From a bacterium (GTDB taxonomy: Bacteria > SZUA-79 > Acidulodesulfobacterales > Acidulodesulfobacteraceae): a DNA stretch of 22,187 nt. Position numbers and translations under genes: made by a program. Below are positions 1-6,329 of this stretch, in pieces; within the stretch, counting starts at the first letter, position 1, and each line of letters opens with the position of its first letter. Below the pieces are notes generated by a model. The model made no database searches. It was given only the letters and a program-made list of their open reading frames with translations, and was not told the DNA's origin. The DNA lies in the NCBI GenBank assembly GCA_021788495.1, contig JAJYKQ010000013.1:1-22187 (forward strand), written 5' to 3'.

Positions 1-135
1 AAATTTTTTGTTAAACAAAAATTATTTAATCATTCACGATTAAGACATATACTATCATAGTATATTTTAAGTATATAAAAATTTTTTTATATAGTCAAGC
101 AAAATATAAAAAAAATTTTATATTTAATTTTATGT

Positions 136-141
136 TATAAT
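136..141 (+). promoter_or_regulatory. candidate -10 box upstream of the first gene
   Basis: A perfect TATAAT lies in a nearly pure A/T stretch about 105 nt upstream of the first ATG. No convincing -35 element is visible, and such hexamers occur often by chance in DNA this AT-rich. Bases 1-246 hold no gene that I can support. The gene itself has a clear GGAGG ribosome binding site at 236-240, six bases before the ATG. Confidence 0.25.
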
Positions 142-246
142 TTTTTAGTGAAGATAACATAAGGAATTATAATCATTTAAAAAAATTAACTGCATGTTCA
201 ATATTTTAAATAATGATAATGTAGAAAAATAAAAAGGAGGGGGAAT

Positions 247-660
247 ATGCCTTATAAAGCAGACACCGTGGCTTTTTCAGGTCTTTTGCAGTGGGAGGAC
301 GTCGAAAAACTTATAGAAGACGTTAAAAATTCCGGCTCGCAATGGCATTACGTCTATACCCAAACGGACGACGAGAAGGGCGAAATGGACGCCGGAACGA
401 CAGCCCAATTTTTAAAGGAAAGGATGGACGAAATAAAAAATCTGGATAAGATTTGCGGATGGTTTTACGTCCACACTAAAGACGAGCCGTCTATAATAAA
501 AATTTACCATCCGAGAATGTCAGGAGGCGGCTGTTCTTTAACGACGCCTCCGCCCTGGATTATCGTTTCCAAGGAAAAGCCGGAAGATATAGCAGACTTG
601 GAATCTTACAAACCCGTAATAAAACCGGTGAAGAAAGGATTGTTTAAGCGCATCTTTTAA
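247..660 (+). CDS. hypothetical protein, 137 aa
   Basis: I do not recognise this protein. It has no signal peptide or membrane segment, so it is probably cytoplasmic. It is acidic and charged in the first half (DDEKGEMD near residue 41). The middle is notable: a short Gly-Gly-Gly-Cys segment followed by Thr-Thr-Pro-Pro-Pro-Trp (about residues 93-104), which could form a turn or ligand site. The C-terminus is a basic tail ending in GLFKRIF, possibly membrane-peripheral. The start is well supported by a strong GGAGG site six bases upstream. Its coding sequence is visibly richer in G+C than the flanking DNA, as expected of a translated gene. It stands alone, with a hairpin just after its stop and the next gene convergent. 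No function is proposed. Confidence 0.8.
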   Translation: MPYKADTVAFSGLLQWEDVEKLIEDVKNSGSQWHYVYTQTDDEKGEMDAGTTAQFLKERMDEIKNLDKICGWFYVHTKDEPSIIKIYHPRMSGGGCSLTTPPPWIIVSKEKPEDIADLESYKPVIKPVKKGLFKRIF

Positions 661-668
661 AATAAAAG

Positions 669-754
669 GAAAAAGGTGTCGGATTAATTTTACGCAACAT
701 CTTTATCGTTAATTGTTCCTTTCATATGCGTAAATAAAATCTGACACCTTTTTC
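669..754. repeat. long imperfect inverted repeat, REP/REPIN-like, possible bidirectional terminator
   Basis: A 27-nt arm at 670-696 (core AAAAAGGTGTCGGATT, ending TACGCA) is matched by its reverse complement at 727-753 (TGCGTAAA, then TCTGACACCTTTTT). 23 of 27 positions pair, and a G-C pair at 669/754 extends the stem. The loop is about 30 nt. It sits between the stops of two convergent genes, and the A/T-tracts at its outer ends would suit a bidirectional terminator. The GTGTC...ACGC arrangement also resembles the palindromes recognised by REP-associated tyrosine transposases. That link is from memory, and no transposase is present in the window. Confidence 0.6.
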
Positions 755-837
755 TGAACCGTTTGGTCATGCCGCCGTTAATTTAAAATAGCCTCTTTAT
801 TTATATAACGGCAACAAACGCTACTATTCTAATTATC

Positions 838-1884
838 TTAGAACGTCATTATTAAGCCTACCTGGCTGTAAAACCCGTCTGGACCGTTATCGCCGTGCAA
901 ATCTCTTAGAACACGAGCATCTAACATAATATTTTTTATATGATAGTCAACGCCGAAACCGGACGCCACATCTTTATAACCGTTATTTACCTGCATATAT
1001 TGATATACAGGACTAGTAGTTGTTCCAACATTTTCATATCCGTTATTGGCGCCTTGTTTAACATAAGAAGTTTCATTGTAAATATCCAAAGCTGGCGTTA
1101 TATAATAATTTAAGAAAATATCGGCAAAGAAATTATTTCCCGGATTTGTGGTGCTTGCCCCGCCTCCTTCAGAAGCAGGAAGATAAGTCTCTGCAAAATT
1201 AATTGCGGAGTGGCCTTCGTTATAACTGTAGCCGATTGCATAATCTAATTTTAATGCCATGTCAGACGGCAAATTATAAGTAAATTCTCCTGTTAATGTA
1301 GGCATTATCTGCCATTCATCGCCGCCCAGATTTACGGAAGAATCGTCATTCCAGTTGCCTGCAGGAACCGTAATACTAACCTGCGGAAAAGTATTTGCCG
1401 ATAAATTTCCGTCCGAATATGTTTTACTGGATACTCCTTCATAAACTAAAATATCGCCTAATCCGGAGCTCGAATTTTCATACTGGGGTGAAGTGCTGCT
1501 TAGATGCTGAGTCGCCTGCCCAAAAGGGACTATAACTTCAAAAAGATTAGTCAAATTTGAATTAAACAGACTTTTTGTCCATATAAATTCCGGCAGGTAA
1601 ACATACCTTGTAATGCTGGCAGGCAAATTTTTAACGGAACCCGTATTTGTAAATACCGAACCGTAAGCTTCATACGTCATCATCTGATATGTTATAAATT
1701 TGTTTGCCGGCGGAGTACCGAATGCAAAAGAACCTTTATAAAAAAAATTATTTCCAGATCCGTAAGGTCCTGCAAATGCTCTGCGTACATAACTCAATTT
1801 TATAAACAAACTTGATGAAACTACTAAAATAAAAAATAGTAAAATTTTAAAAAAACTTTGATGTTCTATTGCGGTTTTTTTCAT
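838..1884 (-). CDS. outer-membrane beta-barrel protein, Phenol_MetA_deg-type 'transporter' family
   Basis: The protein has 348 residues. A basic start (MKK), a hydrophobic stretch at about 11-30 and an AFA site at 36-38 form a signal peptide, with likely cleavage before Gly39. The mature part alternates polar and aromatic residues in short amphipathic strands separated by Gly/Asn/Ser-rich turns. The last residue is Phe (IMTF), as expected of an outer-membrane barrel recognised by the BAM machinery. Length and pattern (F-A-F-G near the start, repeated 'Y-x-L-D-Y' strands, a closing 'SQVGLIMTF' strand) fit the broad family annotated as MetA-pathway phenol degradation or putative transporter proteins. 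The substrate is unknown. The gene is monocistronic, with 620 bp of gene-free DNA upstream and the hairpin at 669-754 downstream. No cysteines remain after the signal peptide. Confidence 0.72.
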   Translation of the reverse strand: MKKTAIEHQSFFKILLFFILVVSSSLFIKLSYVRRAFAGPYGSGNNFFYKGSFAFGTPPANKFITYQMMTYEAYGSVFTNTGSVKNLPASITRYVYLPEFIWTKSLFNSNLTNLFEVIVPFGQATQHLSSTSPQYENSSSGLGDILVYEGVSSKTYSDGNLSANTFPQVSITVPAGNWNDDSSVNLGGDEWQIMPTLTGEFTYNLPSDMALKLDYAIGYSYNEGHSAINFAETYLPASEGGGASTTNPGNNFFADIFLNYYITPALDIYNETSYVKQGANNGYENVGTTTSPVYQYMQVNNGYKDVASGFGVDYHIKNIMLDARVLRDLHGDNGPDGFYSQVGLIMTF

Positions 1885-2061
1885 TTTGCCCCCATTTTAA
1901 TTAAATTTTTATATTATGTCCTAAGCCGTCTAAAATAAACAATCCAATACTGCCTATGCCTATAAAATGTATAATATAAATATAATGATTATATAATGGA
2001 ATTATAAACTACTTAACAAACAATTTTTGAATATATCATTTTTTAAATATAAAGTCAATAA

Positions 2062-2104
2062 AATAATTTATAAAATATAATGATGTTATATTTTATAAAT
2101 TATT
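2062..2104. repeat. perfect 19-bp inverted repeat, A/T only, 5-nt loop
   Basis: AATAATTTATAAAATATAA at 2062-2080 is followed by the loop TGATG (2081-2085) and the exact reverse complement at 2086-2104. All 19 pairs are A-T. It lies about 180 bp upstream of the minus-strand outer-membrane protein gene. It could be a cruciform-forming operator-like site or the end of a lost mobile element. No G+C stem or U-tract suggests a classical terminator. Confidence 0.8.
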
Positions 2105-2345
2105 ACATATACTCGAAATATTTCAAGTAAATTTGAGCAATTATAACATTAGCAATTTAGATTAACGCTATAAAGTGAAAATTAATTTTTAATATAAATA
2201 TAAAACTGTTTTATAAAAACATAATTTAGCCATAAAAGCCTAACCTTATCCGTAAAGCGTAAAAAATATCTCTGCCCAAACGGACTAAGAAAAAGTTAAA
2301 AGGACACCGGAGCTGAAGCCGAATTTTTTTTAGATTTAGCGGTCG

Positions 2346-2382
2346 CTTTGCTTAGCACTGATTAAATCGTCTTTGCTTAGCA
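2346..2382. repeat. 12-bp direct repeat, 25-bp period
   Basis: CTTTGCTTAGCA occurs at 2346-2357 and again at 2371-2382, within the G+C-richer patch of an otherwise AT-rich gap. Only two copies are present, so this is not a CRISPR array. It may be a slipped duplication in a decaying gene. Confidence 0.6.
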
Positions 2383-2505
2383 TAGGGGTAGTGCTTTTTA
2401 TTTAATGTATATAATTAAAATTGTTTCCCTTTCTTAATTTTATTTAATATACCCATATTATATTAACAATTTTTTTAAAATAATAAAACGCTTGATCTGC
2501 CTTTA

Positions 2506-2736
2506 TTATATTTGCAATGTGCATTTTTTGCACATTGCAATAACTGATAAAATAACATCTAAATTATAAGATTCTATTTCTCGTTTTACTATTCGATTAC
2601 CTTCATTTTGAACTGTTGCAATTTTTGCAAGAGTTGATTTTTCATCTAATTCGCAGTCTTTATAAATGTTTTTTATGTGGCGTGAAATACCGGATTTATC
2701 GATACCAAAAAGATCTGCTCCGTTTGCTTTTTGCAT
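2506..2736 (-). pseudogene. truncated RhuM-family (virulence RhuM / DUF4062-unrelated) fragment fused to a foreign start
   Basis: The 76-residue ORF carries the hallmark N-terminal segment of RhuM-family proteins: LFGIDKSGISRHIKNIYKD followed by ELDEKST and YNLDVILSV. Family members are usually several hundred residues long and continue with 'GYR.NS..GT.FR.WA'. Here the similarity stops abruptly after ILSV and the ORF ends in a Cys/Lys tail, so it is a fragment. The first codons (M-x-KANG) and the upstream AGGAGG leader match the start of the isochorismatase gene at 5502 almost base for base, so the ORF is chimeric. It follows the SDR gene by 22 bp with an excellent ribosome binding site, so a short peptide may still be made. 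RhuM's biochemical role is not established; homologues are often found near mobile or defence genes. Confidence 0.7.
2512..2540. repeat. perfect 12-bp inverted repeat at the broken end of the RhuM fragment
   Basis: TTGCAATGTGCA at 2512-2523 and its exact reverse complement at 2529-2540 flank five T residues. The hairpin overlaps the last codons of the RhuM-like fragment, exactly where family similarity stops. No T-tract follows on either strand, so a terminator role is doubtful. It may mark a rearrangement end. Confidence 0.7.
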
Positions 2737-2758
2737 AATACCTCCTAAATAATTTATT

Positions 2759-3589
2759 TCATACTATTTCATAACAGCTTTTATTTATTAATTCTTCGCT
2801 CAGCCGCCATAATTTCGTCCTCGCATCTTTATCATAGGCTATATCGTGCGGTTTTGCAATTTTTGAATCGCTGAAATATCTTCCGGTTATGTTTTCTACA
2901 TCTTTAGAAACGGCTAAATAAACCGAGGTCTTAGCCCCTTCCTGCGGACTTCTGCCGAAAAACCCTCCGACTGCGCCCCAGCCTGCTTTTAAAAGTTTCG
3001 TGTTTATGACTCCCGGATGCAGGCAGTTTACGGTGATATTTTTATCCTTCAGCCTTTCGCTTAACTCGAAGGTAAAAAGAATATTGCATAATTTAGAAAG
3101 GCTGTAGGCTCTGTGCCCGTCGTATTTTACAGGTTTTACGAGATTGTCGAAATCCATTTTCGAAGCATGTGCGGTCGAACTTACGTTTATTATGCGGGCG
3201 GGTTCTCCTGCCGATTGAATAATTGGAAGAAGATTTAACGTTAGATAAAACATCGAAAGATGGTTTATCTGAAACGTAGCTTCTATTCCTTCCGGAGACA
3301 ATATGTAATCTTTCAAATAAACGCCGGCGTTGTTTATCAAAATATCTAAACTTTCATACCTTTTTTTAACCTCTTCGGAAAAACGATAAACTTCTTTTAG
3401 CGACAATAAATCGCAGACGAAATAATCCAAATTTTTAGCGCCCGTTAAAGAAGAAATTTCATTTAATATTTGTTTGCATTTTTCTTCATTCCTGCCGTGA
3501 ATCAAGACGGAAAAGCCTTTCTGCGCAAGAATAACGGCGGTCTGCTTCCCTATTCCGTCGGTAGAACCAGTAATAAGAACTGTTTTCAT
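2759..3589 (-). CDS. short-chain dehydrogenase/reductase, retinol-dehydrogenase-like
   Basis: This 276-residue classical SDR has a Rossmann fold. The nucleotide-binding motif TGSTDGIG is at residues 7-14, NNAG at 86-89, the catalytic Ser at 137-138, and the Tyr-x-x-x-Lys pair at Y162 and K166. HGRNEEKC after strand beta-2 (Arg33) suggests preference for NADP(H), which is an inference. Proteins of this shape reduce or oxidise small alcohols and ketones in the cytoplasm; the substrate cannot be told. The start codon overlaps the stop of the upstream LRV gene (ATGA), so the two are translationally coupled. A short remnant of a second copy of this gene (its first and last codons) lies at about 5526-5594. 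Confidence 0.9.
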   Translation of the reverse strand: MKTVLITGSTDGIGKQTAVILAQKGFSVLIHGRNEEKCKQILNEISSLTGAKNLDYFVCDLLSLKEVYRFSEEVKKRYESLDILINNAGVYLKDYILSPEGIEATFQINHLSMFYLTLNLLPIIQSAGEPARIINVSSTAHASKMDFDNLVKPVKYDGHRAYSLSKLCNILFTFELSERLKDKNITVNCLHPGVINTKLLKAGWGAVGGFFGRSPQEGAKTSVYLAVSKDVENITGRYFSDSKIAKPHDIAYDKDARTKLWRLSEELINKSCYEIV

Positions 3590-4104
3590 AACTTAGACGT
3601 CCTTTCCGCAACGATATTCCTGACGCTTTCGCTCTTGTCGTCTTTCATTAAAGGCAGATATTCTTCGGGAATTCTTCTAGACACGGCTTTTCTTACTAAT
3701 GCTTCGTCGTCTTTAATCATATCCTTTAAATATTTCGGGTCTATTCTTTCGGCGACCTTAATTCTTACTATCGGCTCTTTATCGTGCATTAACGAAGGCA
3801 GAAAAGATTCGTCTATTCTTTCGGCGACCGCATACCTTACCCAGAAAGATTTGTCGTTTAGCATTTTTGGAAGCTCTTTTGCTGATATTCTTTTTGCGAC
3901 TATTAAACGTACTTCTTTATATGGGTCGTTTATAAGAGGCGTTAAATTTTCGGAGGATATTCTTGAGGCTATTTTATATCTTACGTTTTCGTCCTTATCG
4001 TTAAGAGCATGAATGAGATAAGCGGGATCCGCCGTGCTTACGGCATTAAACCGCTCTTTGAAATCGCCGGTTTTTAGAATATTTATAAATTCGCTTTCGG
4101 TCAT
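3586..4104 (-). CDS. leucine-rich repeat variant (LRV) protein, six exact 24-residue repeats
   Basis: The protein has 172 residues. After a short helical N-terminus (about 1-28) it consists of six units with a strict 24-residue period. A Val-Arg pair recurs at 41, 65, 89, 113, 137 and 161, with the pattern 'L..L..D.....VR..VA.RI'. This matches the LRV/HEAT-like alpha-solenoid class, which binds partners rather than catalysing reactions. Some LRV proteins carry an N-terminal [4Fe-4S] cluster, but this one has no cysteine and so cannot. Neighbouring repeats also share identical DNA (for example TATTCTTTCGGCGACC twice, 72 bp apart), a sign of growth by internal duplication. It is the first gene of a minus-strand operon and is coupled to the SDR gene by an ATGA overlap. 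There is no obvious ribosome binding site. A remnant of a second copy lies at 5595-5629. Confidence 0.85.
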   Translation of the reverse strand: MTESEFINILKTGDFKERFNAVSTADPAYLIHALNDKDENVRYKIASRISSENLTPLINDPYKEVRLIVAKRISAKELPKMLNDKSFWVRYAVAERIDESFLPSLMHDKEPIVRIKVAERIDPKYLKDMIKDDEALVRKAVSRRIPEEYLPLMKDDKSESVRNIVAERTSKL

Positions 4105-4123
4105 TTTTATATACTAACTAAGT

Positions 4124-4212
4124 AGATAAACTTTAATAAATTTTAATTCTAATTCCAATTTTAATTCTATTTATTTATATTTGTAATACATAATTAATTA
4201 TATCATAGGGTA
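4124..4212. repeat. upstream block of duplication copy A
   Basis: This leader/promoter segment of the LRV-SDR operon is repeated at 5631-5706 with only a few mismatches, apart from one gap of about 12 nt in the second copy. It is one of four collinear blocks shared by the two copies of the duplication. The others are 4014-4048 with 5595-5629 (33 of 35 identical), 3526-3561 with 5561-5594, and 2712-2791 with 5478-5558. Confidence 0.85.
4197..4202 (-). promoter_or_regulatory. candidate -10 box of the LRV-SDR operon
   Basis: Read on the minus strand this is TATAAT within TATGATATAATTAATT, about 90 nt upstream of the LRV start. The same hexamer and flanks are kept in the duplicate at 5692-5697, upstream of the isochorismatase gene, so both surviving half-operons may use the same promoter. 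No good -35 element is seen. Confidence 0.35.
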
Positions 4213-4317
4213 TTACGTTAAACTTTGCGTAGAAATCTATGATGTTAGACTTTACGAAAAACTATAATCTGCGCTTGAGTTGCCCATATAATTTCATTTT
4301 GCCAATCTCCTCTTTCT

Positions 4318-4866
4318 CTAAGCGTATCTTTCTTCTTTGAGCGGGTCTGCGCCGTTGGAATAGCCTCTTTGCTCCCAGTATCCAAGCTCTTCTTTGTCTA
4401 AAAAGGTAATCGTTTTTACCCATTTTGCGCTTTTATATGCATATTTATCTGGAATAACGAGGCGGACGGGGAAACCGTGTTCGGGCGTTAAAATTTTTCC
4501 CGCATATTTTAAGGCAAATATCGAGTTGTCTTTTAGAAGAAAATCGGTATCTATGTTTGTGGTATAACCGTCGTAAGAACCTATTAAAACGTATTTTGCA
4601 TTATTAAGGGGTTTGACTATAGCGGCGAGCTTCTTCGACAAAACGCCCTCCCATTCCGCCGATTCTTTAGTCCAGCCGGTAACGCAATGGAAGTCGTCGG
4701 TTACTTTATCGTTACCTATTTTTACGATGTCTTCGTAAGTTAAAATCGCCGGATTTTCGACCGATCCTTGTATCGTAAGCCTGTAGTCGTCGATATTTAC
4801 GTCCGGAATATATCCTAAATCAAGCTGAATCAGGTCTTCTACTTTTTTTTGGTTTGGCGGAATCAT
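4318..4866 (-). CDS. molybdopterin-dependent oxidoreductase, sulfite-oxidase fold (Oxidored_molyb)
   Basis: The 182 residues cover a single sulfite-oxidase/MsrP-type molybdopterin-binding domain. The molybdenum ligand is probably Cys61 in DFHCVTGW, the conserved 'HC...W' element of this superfamily. Other family features are 'GSVENPAILTYEDI' near 34-47, 'PEHGFPVRLVIP' in the middle and 'YWEQRGYSNGADP' near the end. There is no Tat or Sec signal, so unlike MsrP/YedY it should stay in the cytoplasm. No dimerisation or haem domain is present. The electron partner and substrate are unknown. The gene starts six bases after the isochorismatase stop without a ribosome binding site, suggesting coupled translation as the last gene of copy B. 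Confidence 0.85.
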   Translation of the reverse strand: MIPPNQKKVEDLIQLDLGYIPDVNIDDYRLTIQGSVENPAILTYEDIVKIGNDKVTDDFHCVTGWTKESAEWEGVLSKKLAAIVKPLNNAKYVLIGSYDGYTTNIDTDFLLKDNSIFALKYAGKILTPEHGFPVRLVIPDKYAYKSAKWVKTITFLDKEELGYWEQRGYSNGADPLKEERYA

Positions 4867-4872
4867 ATAATT

Positions 4873-5502
4873 TTATCTAAGAATATTTTCCACGATAGTT
4901 TTAGAATTTTCGCATATAAACATTTTTCTCATATTTTCCAAAGACCTGCCGTGAGCGTCCTTATCCATAGAAGATACGCAGTCTTCTACGATTACAGGGT
5001 AAAATCCGCGGTTTGCCGCATCCCTTGCGGAAGATTCGACCCCTATTTCCGTGGCTATTCCGGTAAAAATAAGAGTATTTATGTTCCTGTTTTTCATCAT
5101 CTGCTCAAAATAAGTTCCGATAAATATGCTTGCCGTAGGCTTCTCAAGCAGTATATCGCCATCCTGCGGCGCTATATCTTCGAGAATATTTCTGTCGCTT
5201 GAACCCTTCGCCATAAAATCGGGAAGTTTTGCGGGATCGTCAACGCCGAAACGCTTCATCATAGCGTAATACGACCATGAAGACCTGAACTCTTTTGACG
5301 CCGGGGTTATAAGTGTATATACGACGGGAATTTTACCTCTCAAGGCATTTATTAAATTTTTAATATCGGAAACAAATTCCGTTTTATTATATATTCTGGA
5401 AACCAAGCCGTTTTGAACGTCCCACGCTACAAGGCAAGAACGCTCTGGATTCAGTATCTCTTTTAAATTTTCGTAGATTTCTACTCCGTTTGCTTTTTTC
5501 AT
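4873..5502 (-). CDS. isochorismatase-family hydrolase with Gly at the cysteine position
   Basis: The protein has 209 residues. I chose the ATG at 5502, which has GAGGGG just upstream; the reading frame extends back to a TTG at 5514, but that codon overlaps this ribosome binding site. The fold is recognisable: Asp28 in VAWDVQNGL, Lys121 in LEKPTASIF, and the third-motif segment GIATEIGVESSARDA. In nicotinamidase-type members the last motif carries the nucleophilic Cys. Here Gly154 sits there, as in isochorismatases proper such as EntB (AHIGC) and PhzD, which hydrolyse vinyl ethers without a Cys nucleophile. The protein may therefore be active on an isochorismate-like substrate or be non-catalytic. 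The first seven codons and leader are nearly identical to those of the RhuM fragment at 2736. It is followed at once by the molybdopterin gene. Confidence 0.85.
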   Translation of the reverse strand: MKKANGVEIYENLKEILNPERSCLVAWDVQNGLVSRIYNKTEFVSDIKNLINALRGKIPVVYTLITPASKEFRSSWSYYAMMKRFGVDDPAKLPDFMAKGSSDRNILEDIAPQDGDILLEKPTASIFIGTYFEQMMKNRNINTLIFTGIATEIGVESSARDAANRGFYPVIVEDCVSSMDKDAHGRSLENMRKMFICENSKTIVENILR

Positions 5503-5706
5503 AATACCCCTCAAAAAAAAATAATATCATACTATTTTATTCCGTGTTTATTTATCAATAACAAAATAACCGCGTCTGCTTCCCTATGCCGTAGTGAGAT
5601 AAGCGGGATTAGCCGTGCTTACGGCATTACAGATAAACTTTAATAAATTTTAATTCTAATTCTAATTATTTATATTTGTAATATATAATTCATTATATCA
5701 TACGGT
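5478..5706 (-). pseudogene. collapsed remnants of the SDR-LRV operon (duplication copy B)
   Basis: Four short blocks match copy A in the same order and orientation. 5478-5558 matches 2712-2791 (start of the downstream gene, its leader and the SDR tail). 5561-5594 matches 3526-3561 (SDR 5' end, both containing TCTGCTTCCCTAT). 5595-5629 matches 4014-4048 (LRV coding, 33 of 35 identical). 5631-5706 matches 4124-4212 (leader and -10 region). The intervening roughly 735, 450 and 75 bp of copy A are deleted. Neither the LRV nor the SDR gene is functional here. The surviving promoter now probably drives the isochorismatase and molybdopterin genes. Confidence 0.82.
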
Positions 5707-5746
5707 AACCGTTTTTAATATTCGGTAAATTTTTATATTTTTCTGA

Positions 5747-5752
5747 TATAAT
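5747..5752 (+). promoter_or_regulatory. candidate -10 box of the DUF488 gene
   Basis: TATAAT within CTGATATAATTT lies 34 nt before the chosen ATG at 5787. Transcription starting about 7 nt downstream would leave a leader of roughly 28 nt that contains the GAGGA ribosome binding site. The same start would leave almost no leader for the alternative ATG at 5763. No good -35 is visible. Confidence 0.4.
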
Positions 5753-5786
5753 TTACTTATTAATGCAAATGTCTGAGGAAAAAATT

Positions 5787-6179
5787 ATGCTGAATATAAA
5801 AAGAATTTACGAAGAACCGTCCGATGAAGACGGCATAAGAATATTAGTGGACAGGTTATGGCCGAGAGGTATAAGCAAAGAAAAGGCGAAAATAGATTTC
5901 TGGTTTAAAGATATAGCGCCGTCAAACGAATTAAGAAAGTCGTTTCATGAAGCGGCAATAAATTTCAAAGAATTTAAAGCAAAATATTTTCAAGAACTTT
6001 CGGAATACGACCGCGCGCATAATTCGTCCGCCGAGCCGAATTCGGGCAATTCGATTGCCGCAATATCAATATTATTAAAAACCGGAGGTAAAGATATAAC
6101 CTTATTATACGGGCTTAAAGACGAAATAAACAACAACGCCGCGGTTCTGAAAGAATTTATATTAAAGCAAGTAAAGTAA
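5787..6179 (+). CDS. DUF488 family protein
   Basis: The protein has 130 residues with the typical DUF488 opening: IKRIYEEPSDEDGIRILVDRLWPRG, here split by position as IKRIYEEP (3-10) and RLWPRGIS (about 21-28), followed by WFKDIAPS and LRKSFHE. The end, 'ITLLYGLKDEINNNAAVL', matches the family's closing helix-strand unit. The start at 5787 is preferred over 5763 because GAGGA lies seven bases before it and homologues begin right at M-x-I-K-R. The biochemical role of DUF488 is not established; it is a small cytoplasmic protein common in bacteria. It is monocistronic and convergent with the nitroreductase; the 150-bp gap between them shows no clear terminator. Confidence 0.85.
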   Translation: MLNIKRIYEEPSDEDGIRILVDRLWPRGISKEKAKIDFWFKDIAPSNELRKSFHEAAINFKEFKAKYFQELSEYDRAHNSSAEPNSGNSIAAISILLKTGGKDITLLYGLKDEINNNAAVLKEFILKQVK

Positions 6180-6329
6180 TATTGCCATAATATATAGAAC
6201 CGGCCTTATATTAATTTTTCTAGAAACATTATAAATAATATAAATAATGAACTTTTTAATAGCGCCTTATAATTTTAAAGCCCTTTAGCGGACTGTCAAG
6301 GTTAATGCCGGCAGCATTTATAAATATTA

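Larger units (their letters stand above)
1885..2505. other. 620-bp AT-rich intergenic region with no intact gene
   Basis: I see no credible coding region here. The segment contains a perfect A/T-only inverted repeat (2062-2104), a 12-bp direct repeat (2346-2357 and 2371-2382), and between 2300 and 2390 a patch of higher G+C that looks like decayed coding DNA. On the plus strand that patch reads as about 20 open codons with no start. On the minus strand it gives a 15-codon ORF beginning MLSKDDLISAK with no ribosome binding site. The promoter of the outer-membrane protein gene must lie in the part nearest 1885. Confidence 0.6.

Noticed and set aside
1..24. A/T hairpin at the left window edge (AATTTTTTGTT / AACAAAAATT)
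   Set aside because: It is short, lacks G-C pairs and cannot be judged without the sequence to its left; too weak to call a terminator.
2346..2382. Two-copy direct repeat as a CRISPR seed
   Set aside because: There are only two 12-bp copies with a 13-bp gap and no cas genes.
3470..4012. 180-codon plus-strand open frame
   Set aside because: It lies antisense to the SDR and LRV genes, which have clear family motifs; its Ser/Leu-rich repetitive translation is the mirror of the LRV repeats.
4849..5202. 117-codon plus-strand open frame
   Set aside because: Antisense to the isochorismatase gene, with no ribosome binding site and no recognisable motif.
5763..5786. Alternative first ATG for the DUF488 gene
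   Set aside because: It has no ribosome binding site; GAGGA is correctly placed only for the ATG at 5787, where homologues also begin.
6300..6320. TGCCGGCA palindrome between DUF488 and nitroreductase
   Set aside because: It is only 8 bp with no extended stem or T-tract; expected by chance.
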